From Symploca sp. SIO1C2 (GTDB taxonomy: Bacteria > Cyanobacteriota > Cyanobacteriia > Cyanobacteriales > Coleofasciculaceae), in the NCBI GenBank assembly GCA_010672925.1, contig JAAHFP010000052.1:1-41052 (forward strand): 41,052 nucleotides of DNA, read 5' to 3'. Position 1 is the first letter of the stretch, and each line of letters starts with the position of its first letter. Positions 21,469-31,709 of this stretch are shown piece after piece. The position numbers and the translations under genes were made by a program. The notes beneath the pieces were generated by a model that saw only the letters and a program-made list of their open reading frames with translations, was not told where the DNA came from and did not search any database.

Positions 21469-21539
21469 GGGCGTTAATTGATACATACCCATTGCCTATG
21501 GCGTTGAGCGGCTGTGGTAGTTATGCTTCAGACTACTAA
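21465..21539 (+). pseudogene. Truncated vapC (PIN toxin) remnant
   Basis: ATG 21465 overlaps the antitoxin stop (ATGA). The 24 codons begin MRALIDTYPL, matching the PIN-domain start 'MRALIDTH' with its first metal-binding Asp, and then drift into unrelated residues before a TAA at 21537-21539. The toxin body is absent. Confidence 0.7.
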
Positions 21540-21724
21540 TTTAGCACACCAACTACGGAAGACCCCAATTTTCCCACAGCCCAACGCTTCCCGTTTACCC
21601 AACACTTCCTTCATCAGCATTTCCACATCTGCATCAAAGCTGTATTGTGCTTCCTCAGATTACCAATTACCAATTACCAATTACCAATTATCAATTATCA
21701 ATTACTCATTATCCATTGCTTACT
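21540..21724. other. Intergenic, ACCAATT repeats
   Basis: The first half holds no recognisable feature. From 21659 to 21720 there are tandem ATTACCA/ATTATCA heptamers that run up to the stop codon of the lipoprotein gene on the other strand. Confidence 0.6.
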
Positions 21725-22117
21725 TTAGTCGTCATAGCTAAACTTCAAAGTAACGAATTCATCCCCAGAACCCGGCCCTTTGCATAATATTTCCTGTTTT
21801 CTTGAACGCTCATCTATCATACAAGTTACCTGTCGCTTAAATGCTTCTAGGTTACTTTTGTATTGCCCCGGATCAATTTGGAGTTTTTGTCGAAATTCAC
21901 CCCAAGTAACGTCAACAATTTTATCACCACAGACCATCTCAACTTCGCCCCGTTCTACATCAATATCTCCTGCTTCTACCTCAAACTCTGCATCTTCAAT
22001 TTCGACAAATTTACAGGTTTCCAATTTGGGGCTATTGTCACAAGCTCCTATGGTGGTGAGTAGAATGCTGCATATAGTCAGAGAAGTTAATCCTTTTACC
22101 AGAGCTTTCCTTGACAT
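21725..22117 (-). CDS. Small lipoprotein, function unknown
   Basis: 130 residues with a lipoprotein signal peptide: basic start, hydrophobic LTSLTICSILLTTIGA, then lipobox IGA-C26. The mature part is acidic (FVEIEDAEFEVEAGDIDVER) with three further cysteines, one in EMVCGDKIVDVTWGEF. It should be anchored to the outer face of the plasma or thylakoid membrane or to the outer membrane. No family recognised. Confidence 0.65.
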   Translation of the reverse strand: MSRKALVKGLTSLTICSILLTTIGACDNSPKLETCKFVEIEDAEFEVEAGDIDVERGEVEMVCGDKIVDVTWGEFRQKLQIDPGQYKSNLEAFKRQVTCMIDERSRKQEILCKGPGSGDEFVTLKFSYDD

Positions 22118-22238
22118 GATAGGTCTTAGGTTTTAGGTTTTCCTAACCTCGGTTATATCCTGTAGAGAAGTTGTTCGCTGATAGAAAAATAGAGGGACAC
22201 GATGATTGGTGTCCCAACAATAGTGGTAGGTTCAGAAT

Positions 22239-22376
22239 TTACCTAAAACCTACAGCAGCTTGCCAAACAAAAGCTAGCAGTAAGAAGAAAACAGGAATTA
22301 CTGGCAGAACGTCTACTAAAGGATTAAAGATTGAGTAGGCTTCCGGCAGTTTGGCTAAAAGTAACGCAGCTTCCAT
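22239..22376 (-). CDS. psbK: Photosystem II protein PsbK
   Basis: 45 residues from ATG 22376. The mature region [20 protein letters not shown] followed by [17 protein letters not shown] is the highly conserved PsbK sequence: a short lumenal part, one transmembrane helix and a terminal Arg. The first eight residues are the cleaved presequence. PsbK is a small subunit near CP43 in photosystem II. Longer in-frame starts upstream would only add non-homologous residues. It lies 62 bp downstream of tgt, a common cyanobacterial gene order. Confidence 0.95.
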   Translation of the reverse strand: MEAALLLAKLPEAYSIFNPLVDVLPVIPVFFLLLAFVWQAAVGFR

Positions 22377-22438
22377 ATTTGACTCTACCTTTTCAACAGA
22401 ATTTTCATAATTGAAAAGGATCTTAACATAGAACCTGC

Positions 22439-23843
<1,405 letters not shown>

Positions 23844-24296
23844 CTAGAAAGGACATTCATCATCTTCATCGATTTGTACATCCCATTTGGCATTGAGCAC
23901 CTGGGTCACCATTGCTTCGAGAGCGTCAGCATTCAGGTGCTGTGTACACTCCTCTTGCAAGGAACCGAATACGGGAATAAGCCTTAATTGGCGATTGTCT
24001 TGAATCAAATCGAAGTAAGCTTCTTTGTTTGGAGACTGGCTCAACTGCAAATAATCAAAACTTTGCACATTGAGATAGATGGCTTGATTAGCAATCAGAG
24101 TAGACCGGTGAGGGTCAGCAAAGACTTTAAGGACACACCCTTTGCCTTCACTCTGTACTTCGCCATCGATTGTATGAATATAGTGGACGCAACTCAGGGT
24201 AGTGAGCAACTGTCCCATATCTTGTTTATGGACAACGATGCCAGCGTCAATGATGCAAGGAGCAGGGATCTGGTGCTGAGATTGATGATAACTCAT
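23844..24296 (-). CDS. Conserved hypothetical protein
   Basis: 150 residues, soluble, no signal peptide. Features: IIDAGIVVHKQDMGQLLTTL, a beta-rich middle (GKGCVLKVFADPHRSTLIAN, IYLNVQSFDYLQL) and an acidic tail IDEDDECPF. It looks like a cyanobacterial protein of unknown function. It stands alone, 267 bp downstream of the tgt start on the same strand. Confidence 0.6.
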   Translation of the reverse strand: MSYHQSQHQIPAPCIIDAGIVVHKQDMGQLLTTLSCVHYIHTIDGEVQSEGKGCVLKVFADPHRSTLIANQAIYLNVQSFDYLQLSQSPNKEAYFDLIQDNRQLRLIPVFGSLQEECTQHLNADALEAMVTQVLNAKWDVQIDEDDECPF

Positions 24297-24793
24297 GGAT
24301 AACAGCTGAGTACATGCAAACGGGATGAGTATTGCCCGGTCAAAGAATTAATTTAACCGCATTTTTGGAACCCTACATGAGAAACCAAATGTTGGGCTCT
24401 AGATATTACAAAGGTTAAGGCCAGCATAAACTTTGCAATTAAGAATTGTAAAGATGGAAACCGCAAAATTTTCCATCGAATCGATATTCAATACCTGAGT
24501 TAGGCAGGTAAGTATTTGCTCCTACTGTGTAGGTTATGAAACAGTAGGGTATGAGACAATACTATCCCAAGATTCTCCCGCTGCTCACAAGCTTTTAAAT
24601 TAATCTGCTAAATTTAGCGAAAAAAGGGGGGTGGGGAGATGGGGAGATGGGGAGATGGGGAGATAGGGAGAAGTGATGATTTTTTTATAGTCCACTTCAT
24701 TATTTCGCTCACCTCAAAAGATTGGTATCTTTTAAATACAGAGGAAGAGGATATTTCTGCCAAAATGGGATGCTCCCAGATGAAAGATTCACC
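24297..24793. other. Intergenic region upstream of cobS
   Basis: About 500 bp. Contains an array of GGGGAGAT octamers at 24630-24666. I looked for a cobalamin riboswitch ahead of cobS and did not find its conserved core. ATG codons at 24722 and 24770 are in frame with cobS but precede the conserved sequence. Confidence 0.5.
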
Positions 24794-25582
24794 ATGCGAA
24801 AATTGATGCAATGGGGAAGTCAATTATGGTTTTCCTTGATTGGCGCGATTACCTTCTATACCTCTATTCCCATTCCCGTTAACTGGCCTTTGGAGTTAAA
24901 TGGCATTGCTCGTTGGGCTCCCCTAGTAGGATTGTTCCTAGGGGCAATACTGGGAATAGTTGATGTGGGGTTGCAGGAGTTGGGTATGCCGCTGCTGACT
25001 CGGAGTACTGTAGTTGTTGTTAGTTGGATTGCCTTAACCGGAGGATTACACCTGGATGGGGTGATGGATACAGCGGATGGTTTAGCAGTTCAAGACCCCC
25101 AGCGGCGTCTGGAGGTGATGGTAGACAGTGCTACAGGTGCTTTTGGCGCAATGGCAGCAATCGCCTTGTTACTCTTAAAAACTGCTGCTTTGACAGATTT
25201 GGGAGCTTACCGATGGTTAGTATTAATGGCAGCAGCGGGTTGGGGACGCTGGGGACAAGTAGTCGCGATCGTATTTTATCCCTATCTCAAACCTACAGGT
25301 AAGGGAGCATTCCACAAAGAAGCTATTCGCACTCCCCAAGACATCTTGTTGGGATTTGGCTTAATGCTATTCCCCTGTAGCTTACTTCTGTGGTTTGATA
25401 CAAGCTTATGGTGGATATCGTTAGCCATGATAGTGGGAGGATGTGCGATCGCGTTTCTCACCGGTGCTTGGTTTCACCGCAAACTAGGGGGACATACCGG
25501 TGATACTTACGGAGCAGTCGTGGAATGGACAGAAGCCTTATTCCTCTGTTTACTTACTCTGGTATTAGGTGGTAGGTGGTAG
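24794..25582 (+). CDS. cobS: Adenosylcobinamide-GDP ribazoletransferase
   Basis: 262 residues from ATG 24794. CobS joins adenosylcobinamide-GDP and alpha-ribazole(-phosphate) in the last steps of cobalamin synthesis, in the plasma membrane. The signature [16 protein letters not shown] (82-97), with its acidic metal-binding residues, is present, as are '[11 protein letters not shown]' and [10 protein letters not shown] near the end, and six or so hydrophobic helices. Starts at 24722 or 24770 would add a non-homologous N-terminus. The cell needs cobalamin for methionine synthesis and for B12-radical SAM enzymes such as the one at 38515. Confidence 0.93.
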   Translation: MRKLMQWGSQLWFSLIGAITFYTSIPIPVNWPLELNGIARWAPLVGLFLGAILGIVDVGLQELGMPLLTRSTVVVVSWIALTGGLHLDGVMDTADGLAVQDPQRRLEVMVDSATGAFGAMAAIALLLLKTAALTDLGAYRWLVLMAAAGWGRWGQVVAIVFYPYLKPTGKGAFHKEAIRTPQDILLGFGLMLFPCSLLLWFDTSLWWISLAMIVGGCAIAFLTGAWFHRKLGGHTGDTYGAVVEWTEALFLCLLTLVLGGRW

Positions 25583-25611
25583 GTGGTAGGTGTTAGGTGT
25601 TAGGTATTAGG
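25561..25611. repeat. GGTAGGTGGTAGG / GGTGTTAGG repeats
   Basis: Tandem 6- to 7-bp TTAGGTG / GTAGGTG units that begin inside the last codons of cobS (LVLGGRW is repeat-encoded) and continue to the left end of the element at 25612. Confidence 0.8.
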
Positions 25612-25810
25612 CATTGGTGACAAGTTAAAGGGTCGCGCATTTTGTCAACTCCCATATATAGTGTTTGTGTACTAAAAAAACCTATATATGAAAAGACTAA
25701 GGGGTCAGAAAAATTGTATTTTTCTTCCTCAGCTTCCTCAGCTTCCTCAGCTTCCTCAGCTTCCTCAGCTCCCTTGACAACGACGATTTTGCCTTAACTT
25801 GTCACCAATG
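25612..25810. mobile_element. 199-bp MITE-like element with perfect 17-bp terminal repeats
   Basis: CATTGGTGACAAGTTAA at 25612-25628 is the exact reverse complement of 25794-25810. Both sides carry GGTATTAGG (25603-25611 and 25811-25819), a 9-bp apparent target-site duplication, although the surrounding DNA is itself built of similar units. Inside are an inner inverted repeat CATATATAG / CTATATATG (25653-25661 and 25682-25690) and five tandem AGCTTCCTC units (about 25730-25770). There is no coding sequence. It is unrelated in its ends to the element at 2008-2230. Confidence 0.85.
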
Positions 25811-25987
25811 GGTATTAGGTGGTAGGTGGTAGGTGTTAGGTGGTAGGTGTTAGGTGTTAGGTGGTAGGTGGTAGGTGGTAGGTGGTAGGTGTTAGGTGTT
25901 AAGTAAAAATTAGGTGTTATCATCATTCCCAATTCTCCATTCTCCATTCTCCATTCTCCATTTTCCATTCTCCATTCTCCATTCCTC
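25811..25987. repeat. GGTAGGTGTTAGG repeats, then CATTCTC repeats
   Basis: A second block of GGTGGTAGG/GGTGTTAGG units (25811-25905), the continuation of the block at 25561-25611 that the element split, followed by CATTCTC units (25928-25984) ending 4 bp before the hydrolase start codon. Confidence 0.8.
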
Positions 25988-26830
25988 ATGAAACCTAAAC
26001 GTCAAACCTTATCTCTACCTGATATCGAGCTATCCTATTTAGAATGGAACCAATCCCAGGAACCTCTACTGTTGTTGCACGGCTTAGGTGATCATGCTTT
26101 GGTTTGGTCAAATTTGGCAAATTACCTTAGCGATCGCTATCATATTGTTGCACCAGATATGCGGGGTCATGGGGAAAGTAGTAAACCTGAACAAAATTAT
26201 CGCTTTACTGATGCGATCGCTGATTTAGAAGCCTTAATGGAACATCTTAATTGGCATGCTGCTCATATAGTTGGTCATTCTTGGAGTGGGAAATTAGCAC
26301 CCATCTGGGCTAAGCAACATCCAGAACGTTTTCTGAGTATGATTCTGGTAGACCCCATTTTTATCAGTAGGTTACCTAGTTGGTTTAAAATTACCTTTCC
26401 TCTGTTGTATCGATCCTTATCTTTTCTCAAAGGTATGGGACCATTTGAGAGTTACGAACAAGCCGAAGAGCAAGCACGTCAGTTAAAGCAATATCAAGGT
26501 TGGAGTTCCTGGCAACAGCAGGTATTTCAAGCAGGAATCGAACAAAAAGTCAATGGTAGTTGGGGCAGCAAATTTACTGTTCCGGCTCGCAATCAGATTT
26601 TTGAGGAAGTAATGCAGGTCAATGGTCTTACCGAGTTTATTGATATTGCGACTCTATTGGTGCTTCCAGAAACCGGTGTCAACCGCCTGGATTGGCAACT
26701 CAAACCCTATAAAACCTATCTGAAAAAACTGAACATTGGCCAAGTTCCCGGTAATCATTGGCCATTTTTAGTACAACCAGAGGCTTTTAACCAAACTGTG
26801 GCAACTTTTTTGGAGGATTTTAGATTTTAG
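25988..26830 (+). CDS. Alpha/beta hydrolase
   Basis: 280 residues, cytosolic. Oxyanion-hole region LLLLHGLGDHALVW, DMRGHGESSKP, nucleophile S98 in GHSWSGK and catalytic His H257 in PGNHWPFL are in the right order; the acid is probably the Asp in ILVDPIF or a later one. The family covers esterases, lipases and haloalkane-type hydrolases, and the substrate cannot be told. The last residues DFRF and the TAG are encoded by a (TTTTAGA)n array. It follows a CATTCTC repeat block that ends at CTCATG. Confidence 0.85.
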   Translation: MKPKRQTLSLPDIELSYLEWNQSQEPLLLLHGLGDHALVWSNLANYLSDRYHIVAPDMRGHGESSKPEQNYRFTDAIADLEALMEHLNWHAAHIVGHSWSGKLAPIWAKQHPERFLSMILVDPIFISRLPSWFKITFPLLYRSLSFLKGMGPFESYEQAEEQARQLKQYQGWSSWQQQVFQAGIEQKVNGSWGSKFTVPARNQIFEEVMQVNGLTEFIDIATLLVLPETGVNRLDWQLKPYKTYLKKLNIGQVPGNHWPFLVQPEAFNQTVATFLEDFRF

Positions 26831-26854
26831 ATTTTAGATTTTAGATTTTAGATT
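26817..26854. repeat. Heptamer repeat (TTTTAGA)n at hydrolase 3' end
   Basis: Five copies of TTTTAGA. The hydrolase stop TAG (26828-26830) is part of the second copy. Same family as 8398, 10661, 30507 and 31601. Confidence 0.85.
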
Positions 26855-26883
26855 GATTAGTGCTTACTGAATAACTTTCTTCC

Positions 26884-28959
26884 TTATTTCTGCCCTCTTG
26901 CTTGTTGCCACCAAAGTGTAAGTATTGAATCGAACTTGATAGTACTCCAAAACCATCCCAACAAGAAAGGTAACCACAACCATAACCTTTGCCCATCAGT
27001 AAGATACCAATCAAAATTGCCCTGAGCCATATTGTACTGTAGGACAAAGTAAATAAAAGTAGAAATACTCACTAAACGTACTCCCCAATTGCCAGTGGCG
27101 GCAGCAAAAGGAACTATCCAAGCAAAATACCAAGCATGAACGATGGGAGATAAAATCAGAAGTACAAAAAAATACCACTGAGAAAATTGAAGAAAAGTCT
27201 TGGAACGCAACAGTAACCACATTCCAGATAAGCCAAGGGGAAACAGATAAATCCAGTTAACTTTGCGGGAAGCTTCCCAAATCTGACTAACTAAATGGGG
27301 AATCAACTCTGCACTGCGACCATGGGAAACAAAAACTGAGCCTGTAGGTATTAAGGGACATTCTCCATTATGGCAAAATTGGATAACAGTCAGACCTAAG
27401 GGTAAAAAACCGCACAGTATTACTATCACTGCCCTAACTATTCCTACCTGACGCCATGCACGCCAGACAAGAAAGCTTAAAATTGGTAGGGACATCCACT
27501 TAACTGCGACACTAATTCCCAAAAGTAAAGCACTCTTAACCCAGCGTATGGTTTGCTGGCTGTAGTCAAATACTAACCAAGCCGCCACTAGAGGTAAGAT
27601 AAACCAGCTGTCGTAGTGAGCTCCCCCAGCAAAGGAGTATATGATCAAGGGATTCCAGGCATAGATCAGGGTTTGTTGATAGCCAAATCTGCGGCTGAGG
27701 AGCCAACAAACCAGCAAGTCAGCGACAACAAATCCCATCTTAAACAGAACAACTCCAGGGGTAATTGCGGCTAAAATCCTAAAACCCAACTGAGTTATCG
27801 GTGGGTAAATGGCAGTAACTCCTTGATGATTGATTAGTGACCACCATTCGGTACGATAGGGAATTAATTCTGCTGCATTAGGCGGTAATTCGTAGGGACT
27901 AAATCCCTGAAGCTGGATATATCCTTCCCAGAGATAGCGCCAGATATCATCCCCTGGATACATCGGGAGTAACAGCAGTCTAGTGAGGATCGCCACTCCC
28001 CAAAACCAAGCAGCATTAACAGAGTTTAGTAGCCAGGATAAGACAAATCCCAAGCTCATTACCCCGATACCTAGCCAAAATCGAGGTACTGCTTCTATCT
28101 GTCGAAAATCTCCGTAGGGAATAATTAAAGCTGAACCTAGTATTAGGAGCAAAGCACTAAGCCACAGAAAGAGTCGCTGATTTTTCCCTGTTCCCCTATC
28201 TCCCCTATCTCCCTTGTCTCTCATATCTCCCTTGTCCCCCTTGTCCCTCATTTCCCCTGCTCCCCAGCGGCGTAGGTATAACCTCCCCAAAGTACTCAAA
28301 ATTACTGTTCCTGCCTGAATACTACCGGAGAGAGTACCGGAGATTTTTGACCTTCCCCCCTGTCTACGGCGGTAACCTACTGGCAATTCCCATACCCGCA
28401 AGCCGCATTCAATTGCTCGTGCCTGCATTTCCACTGTCCAACCAAATCCTCTGTCTTGCATCTGGATTGCTTCTAAAGCGGAACAGCGAATCAGGCGTAG
28501 GGGACCGAGATCCTGATACCAATGACCCCAGCCTAAGCCGATGAGGAAGGTAGCCAGCCAGTTGCCAAAGTTTTGTACGGCAGTCATGGTCTTTCTTCCC
28601 GCAGCAGTAGCGCGGCGGTTTCCTAAAATCATGTCAAAGTCTGCCATTTTGCTGAAAAACTGGGGGAGGGGACTCAAGTCATCACTACCATCACCATCGC
28701 AAAAGAGAACCCATTCCATATCTGGACTCACTTGCTGCAAACCACGCCAACAAGCTCTACCATAACCAGGAGTAGGCTCAACAATCACCTGAGCACCAGC
28801 GGCTTGAGCTTTATTCACACTTTGGTCTGTACTGCCATTGTCTACAACTAGAATGTTTTTCAAACCGTAGGATTGTAGAGATTGGACAACCCCAGCAATC
28901 GTTACTTCCTCATTAAGTACGGGGATAATTACAATAATTTGGTCTAAGTTATTAGTCAT
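26884..28959 (-). CDS. GT2 glycosyltransferase fused to GT87-like membrane mannosyltransferase
   Basis: 691 residues. Residues 1-230 are a DPM1/GT2-type transferase ([20 protein letters not shown], metal-binding FCDGDGSDD, '[10 protein letters not shown]', [14 protein letters not shown]) that makes polyprenyl-phosphate sugars from nucleotide sugars. Residues about 262-691 are a polytopic membrane part with the acidic loop [12 protein letters not shown] and AHYDSWF, typical of GT87/GT39-like enzymes that use polyprenyl-phosphate sugars. The fusion could make and use its own lipid-linked sugar at the plasma membrane. The domains are joined by a charged linker (236-258; RDKGDKGD type) encoded by an intergenic-type short repeat (28186-28254). 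Confidence 0.85.
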   Translation of the reverse strand: MTNNLDQIIVIIPVLNEEVTIAGVVQSLQSYGLKNILVVDNGSTDQSVNKAQAAGAQVIVEPTPGYGRACWRGLQQVSPDMEWVLFCDGDGSDDLSPLPQFFSKMADFDMILGNRRATAAGRKTMTAVQNFGNWLATFLIGLGWGHWYQDLGPLRLIRCSALEAIQMQDRGFGWTVEMQARAIECGLRVWELPVGYRRRQGGRSKISGTLSGSIQAGTVILSTLGRLYLRRWGAGEMRDKGDKGDMRDKGDRGDRGTGKNQRLFLWLSALLLILGSALIIPYGDFRQIEAVPRFWLGIGVMSLGFVLSWLLNSVNAAWFWGVAILTRLLLLPMYPGDDIWRYLWEGYIQLQGFSPYELPPNAAELIPYRTEWWSLINHQGVTAIYPPITQLGFRILAAITPGVVLFKMGFVVADLLVCWLLSRRFGYQQTLIYAWNPLIIYSFAGGAHYDSWFILPLVAAWLVFDYSQQTIRWVKSALLLGISVAVKWMSLPILSFLVWRAWRQVGIVRAVIVILCGFLPLGLTVIQFCHNGECPLIPTGSVFVSHGRSAELIPHLVSQIWEASRKVNWIYLFPLGLSGMWLLLRSKTFLQFSQWYFFVLLILSPIVHAWYFAWIVPFAAATGNWGVRLVSISTFIYFVLQYNMAQGNFDWYLTDGQRLWLWLPFLLGWFWSTIKFDSILTLWWQQARGQK

Positions 28960-29275
28960 AGGAAAGGAGGCAGGAGGCAGGAGGCAGAAGGCAGGAGGCA
29001 GAAGGCAGGAGGCAGAAGGCAGGAGGCAGGAGGCAGAAGGCAGAAGGCAGGAGGCAGGAGGCAGTCCCGATGAAAAAAAACTTTCACTTTCACCATAATG
29101 AATGAAAATCCTTCTCTCCGTGTCCCCGCGTCTCTTTCAAGTCAGAAGGCAGGAGGCAACCTATAATGAACAGATTTTTTCACCATAATGAATGAAAATC
29201 AATCTCTCCTGGTTCCTATTTTCCAATCAGACTCCATTGGAAAAAATTAAAATTTGCTGATTGTATAATTAAAAT
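28960..29275. repeat. GGAGGCA/GAAGGCA heptamer array and a duplicated 23-bp motif
   Basis: 28970-29065 is an array of about 14 purine-rich heptamers (AGGCAGG / AGGCAGA). A perfect 23-bp direct repeat follows at 29088-29110 and 29178-29200 (contains CACCATAATGAATGAAAATC). Between them, 29120-29157 is an inverted copy of 30795-30829 (GTGTCCCCGCGTCT core). No gene. Confidence 0.8.
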
Positions 29276-30184
29276 TTAATGAGTTTTTTTCAACCAACCA
29301 AATAACCAGCTAAAATAGTTGTTGCCGTAATTGTAATAATGAGCTAGCTCTTTTTCGACCACAGAGCGGTTATTATACAAATTCTCCAAAATAGCTTGTC
29401 CAGATTGGGAAACCTCTAAATAGCGAATACCATGTTTGAGATATAGGGAGACCCCTTGCCAGTAGAACTTAGGATAACCGGCTCGTAGATCTTTGGGACT
29501 TGTATAGCCTAAAGCTTTGTTACTTCCTACCTCTTCAAACTCAGAGAACAAAGCTGGTAATTTAGACAGATAAGCAGGATCCGCTAACTGACCAATTAAA
29601 TCAGCGGCACGAGTTAAACCGGGGAACTGGAGGGTGTCTTGGTAGAGATTGTCTTTGGGTACAGGAAATCGAGTTAACTCAATATTGAGTTGAATTTTTT
29701 CTTGATCAATCAGTGGATAGTCGCTGAATTTTTCCTTAACAAACAATTTGCCTCGGTCTACATGGTAGGGTGTTAAGCTAGCTCCTGTAGACTGGGGTGG
29801 GAAGGTAACTTTGCTGTCATTAACTCCAGTGACGAAAATGTGCTGTTCTGGCTGATCTTGGCGACAGATACCTTTGAGGTAACCAATATCATGACACAGT
29901 AGAGAGACTATGAAATGGAACCACTCCCTAGGAGAAATCGGTTCTCCACAAAGGTGTTTTCCGTAGAGAATTTTTTGCCCCACTAGTACTACTTGAACCG
30001 TATGTTCCAGGTTATGATACCGAGCATCGCAGTGAGCAATTGACTCCAAAGTTAAAGTTGCAATAGGGTGAATCAGTTCAATGTATTCTAGATTTTGTTT
30101 ACCATAAATATGCTCATACTCAGTTTCTAAATAGTTGATACATTGTTCAATCAACCTAGTCTGAGGCTTAGAAATAGTATTCAT
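29276..30184 (-). CDS. HD-domain metalloprotein (Npun_R2479-like)
   Basis: 302 residues. Metal-binding HD motifs: H57-x3-H61 in YHNLEHTVQVV and H98-D99 in LLCHDIGYL, then 'DRGKLFVKEKFSD' and a later Asp in LTRAADLIGQL. HD proteins hydrolyse phosphate esters, often of nucleotides; this cyanobacterial branch has no assigned substrate. The C-terminus ends in an aromatic helix (NYFSWLFGWLKK). ATG 30184. It is bracketed by inverted copies of a roughly 35-bp repeat (29120-29157 and 30795-30829). Confidence 0.75.
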   Translation of the reverse strand: MNTISKPQTRLIEQCINYLETEYEHIYGKQNLEYIELIHPIATLTLESIAHCDARYHNLEHTVQVVLVGQKILYGKHLCGEPISPREWFHFIVSLLCHDIGYLKGICRQDQPEQHIFVTGVNDSKVTFPPQSTGASLTPYHVDRGKLFVKEKFSDYPLIDQEKIQLNIELTRFPVPKDNLYQDTLQFPGLTRAADLIGQLADPAYLSKLPALFSEFEEVGSNKALGYTSPKDLRAGYPKFYWQGVSLYLKHGIRYLEVSQSGQAILENLYNNRSVVEKELAHYYNYGNNYFSWLFGWLKKTH

Positions 30185-30950
30185 AGTAGTTTGGTAATAA
30201 CCACTGCATTTAGGACTTTTGTAATTGCCTAAAACATCAAAAGTTTATTTTTAACAGATAAGTCTGGAATTTTTGGCAAAAAAATTTATAGATCAACCCA
30301 TCTTCATTGAGTTCGAGGTCAAGCAATTGAAGATTGAAGATTGAAAATTTTAGATTTATACTAAATCCGATTTATCAGTAGCCTTTCCAGGATTGGCTAA
30401 TCAGCTTCTAGATTAAGTTCTGTTTTTGAGGTAGGGATACTCTGTCAACCGGATTTGGTATTATTCCCTAAATAAATTTAGGAGCTTGTGACCCTTTTAA
30501 TTCTTCAAATCTAAAATCTAAAATCTAAAATCTAAAATTTTTCTGGTCATCATTGATTTGCATGACGAAATCATGAAAGATCATCGCCCAAGCTGCTTCC
30601 CTATAATTTTTTTCTGTGATAAAAGTTAAAAGCTTGTATTTTTGACCAGATGCGTTGACCCTGAAGCAATCTACTAGATGCCCACTATAATTACCATTAA
30701 AACATCTTTAATTTAAGAATAGGTAAAATTTGTTGATTCAGAGCAGCCCTAGGGGTGACAATTGCCACCCGCTATGAATCAAAAAAACACTACTTCCTGC
30801 CTCCTGACTTGAAATAGACGCGGGGACACGGGGACGCGGAGACGCGGAGAGAGGAATTGTCATGCATGGTGGGGTGGTGAGTGAAAAAATTGTTCATCAG
30901 GACTACCTCCGGTTCCCCTCCTTGGAGGGGTTAGGGGTGGGTTCTGCCTC
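30185..30950. other. Long non-coding stretch with several repeat families
   Basis: Holds an AAGATTG repeat near 30325-30350, one arm of a 1.1-kb-spaced inverted repeat (30471-30549) that includes a heptamer array (30507-30540), the GACGCGGGGACACGG repeat (30815-30853), and a hairpin CCCCTCC-TT-GGAGGGG at 30915-30930 just past the pentapeptide stop, which might act as its terminator though it lacks a clear T-run. No ORF or structured RNA was recognised. Confidence 0.5.
30471..30549 (+). repeat. Left arm of inverted repeat around pentapeptide gene
   Basis: AATAAATTTAGG, CTTGTGACC, TTTTAATT, the heptamer array AAATCTAAAATCT and finally CTGGTCA match the reverse complement of 31591-31662 in the same order. 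This arm has one extra heptamer and a handful of substitutions. Confidence 0.75.
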
Positions 30951-31526
30951 TTAAGAACAACCCAAGGAATCGCGAGTTGCAACCCCAGTTTTTGAATTCA
31001 CACCAGCTGCTTTAGCGCAGAGTTGTTTAACTTGAGCACCATCTAAAAAAGCGTAACTGAAGTCCGCACCAGTAATGTCAGCATTATCAAAAATAGAACC
31101 AAACATAATTACTTCCACAAATACGGCATCACTCAAATCCGCACCAGTGAAGTTTACTTGATCTGTCATCCCATAGCTGAAATCTGCACCGTGCATATTT
31201 GTCTGAGTCATTACAGAACCGCTAAAGACTGCTCCCCGTAAGTCAGCCTCAGCAAACTTGGCTAATTCTAAATTAGCGTTAGTAAACTCAGCTGTCTGTA
31301 AGTTTTGACCAGAGAAGTCCTTTCCCCTAAGTTCTGCATTAGTGTAAGACAGAGGGAGTGGATAATAACCGCGTTGTGCTTGTGCTGGTAAGGGAATGTA
31401 CCAGAGTATGAATGCTAAGAGCAAGGCCGCTATTGTACGTAGGTAGGAGGGGTGAGAAAAACGGGTTTTGAGGTAATAAGTAATAAGTAACAAGGAACAA
31501 GTAACAAGTAATAAGGAATGAATCAT
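30951..31526 (-). CDS. Exported pentapeptide-repeat protein
   Basis: 191 residues as read from ATG 31526. A hydrophobic signal (TIAALLLAFILWYIPLP, cleavage after AQA near residue 51) precedes about 100 residues of A(D/N)LxxA/F-type pentapeptides (YTNAELRGKDFSGQNLQTAE, 'FAEADLRGAVFSG', 'ADFSYGMTDQVNFTGADLSD'), then a short Cys-containing tail. It resembles thylakoid-lumen pentapeptide proteins. The first ~19 codons are encoded by TTACTTATTACC-type repeats; the conserved part begins at LKTRF, where CTC stands at the position one would expect ATG. The repeat may have replaced the native start. Confidence 0.7.
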   Translation of the reverse strand: MIHSLLLVTCSLLLITYYLKTRFSHPSYLRTIAALLLAFILWYIPLPAQAQRGYYPLPLSYTNAELRGKDFSGQNLQTAEFTNANLELAKFAEADLRGAVFSGSVMTQTNMHGADFSYGMTDQVNFTGADLSDAVFVEVIMFGSIFDNADITGADFSYAFLDGAQVKQLCAKAAGVNSKTGVATRDSLGCS

Positions 31527-31590
31527 TTTGAATTTTGGAATGCGTAGTGGTAAAGAATCTTATCTGGGCAGTAAGTAGGAGTTTTACCGT

Positions 31591-31662
31591 TGACCAGGAC
31601 AATTTTAGATTTTAGATTTTAGATTTAAATAATTAAAACGGTCACAAGTACCTAAATTTATT
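31591..31662 (-). repeat. Right arm of inverted repeat around pentapeptide gene
   Basis: Reverse complement of 30471-30549 with small differences; contains three heptamers (31601-31627). It lies just upstream of the pentapeptide gene, while the left arm lies downstream. Confidence 0.75.
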
Positions 31663-31709
31663 CTATGGGGTAAATCTTTATCTTCAATCTTCAATTGCTT
31701 GCCTGTTGT

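Noticed and set aside
24297-24793. Possible cobalamin riboswitch ahead of cobS
   Set aside because: No recognisable B12-box core or supporting stems; only a GGGGAGAT array and A/T-rich DNA.
28970-29065. CRISPR-like repeat
   Set aside because: 7-bp tandem units without spacers.
31339-31602. 87-codon minus-strand ORF
   Set aside because: Overlaps the 5' part of the pentapeptide gene in another frame and is rich in repeat-encoded residues.
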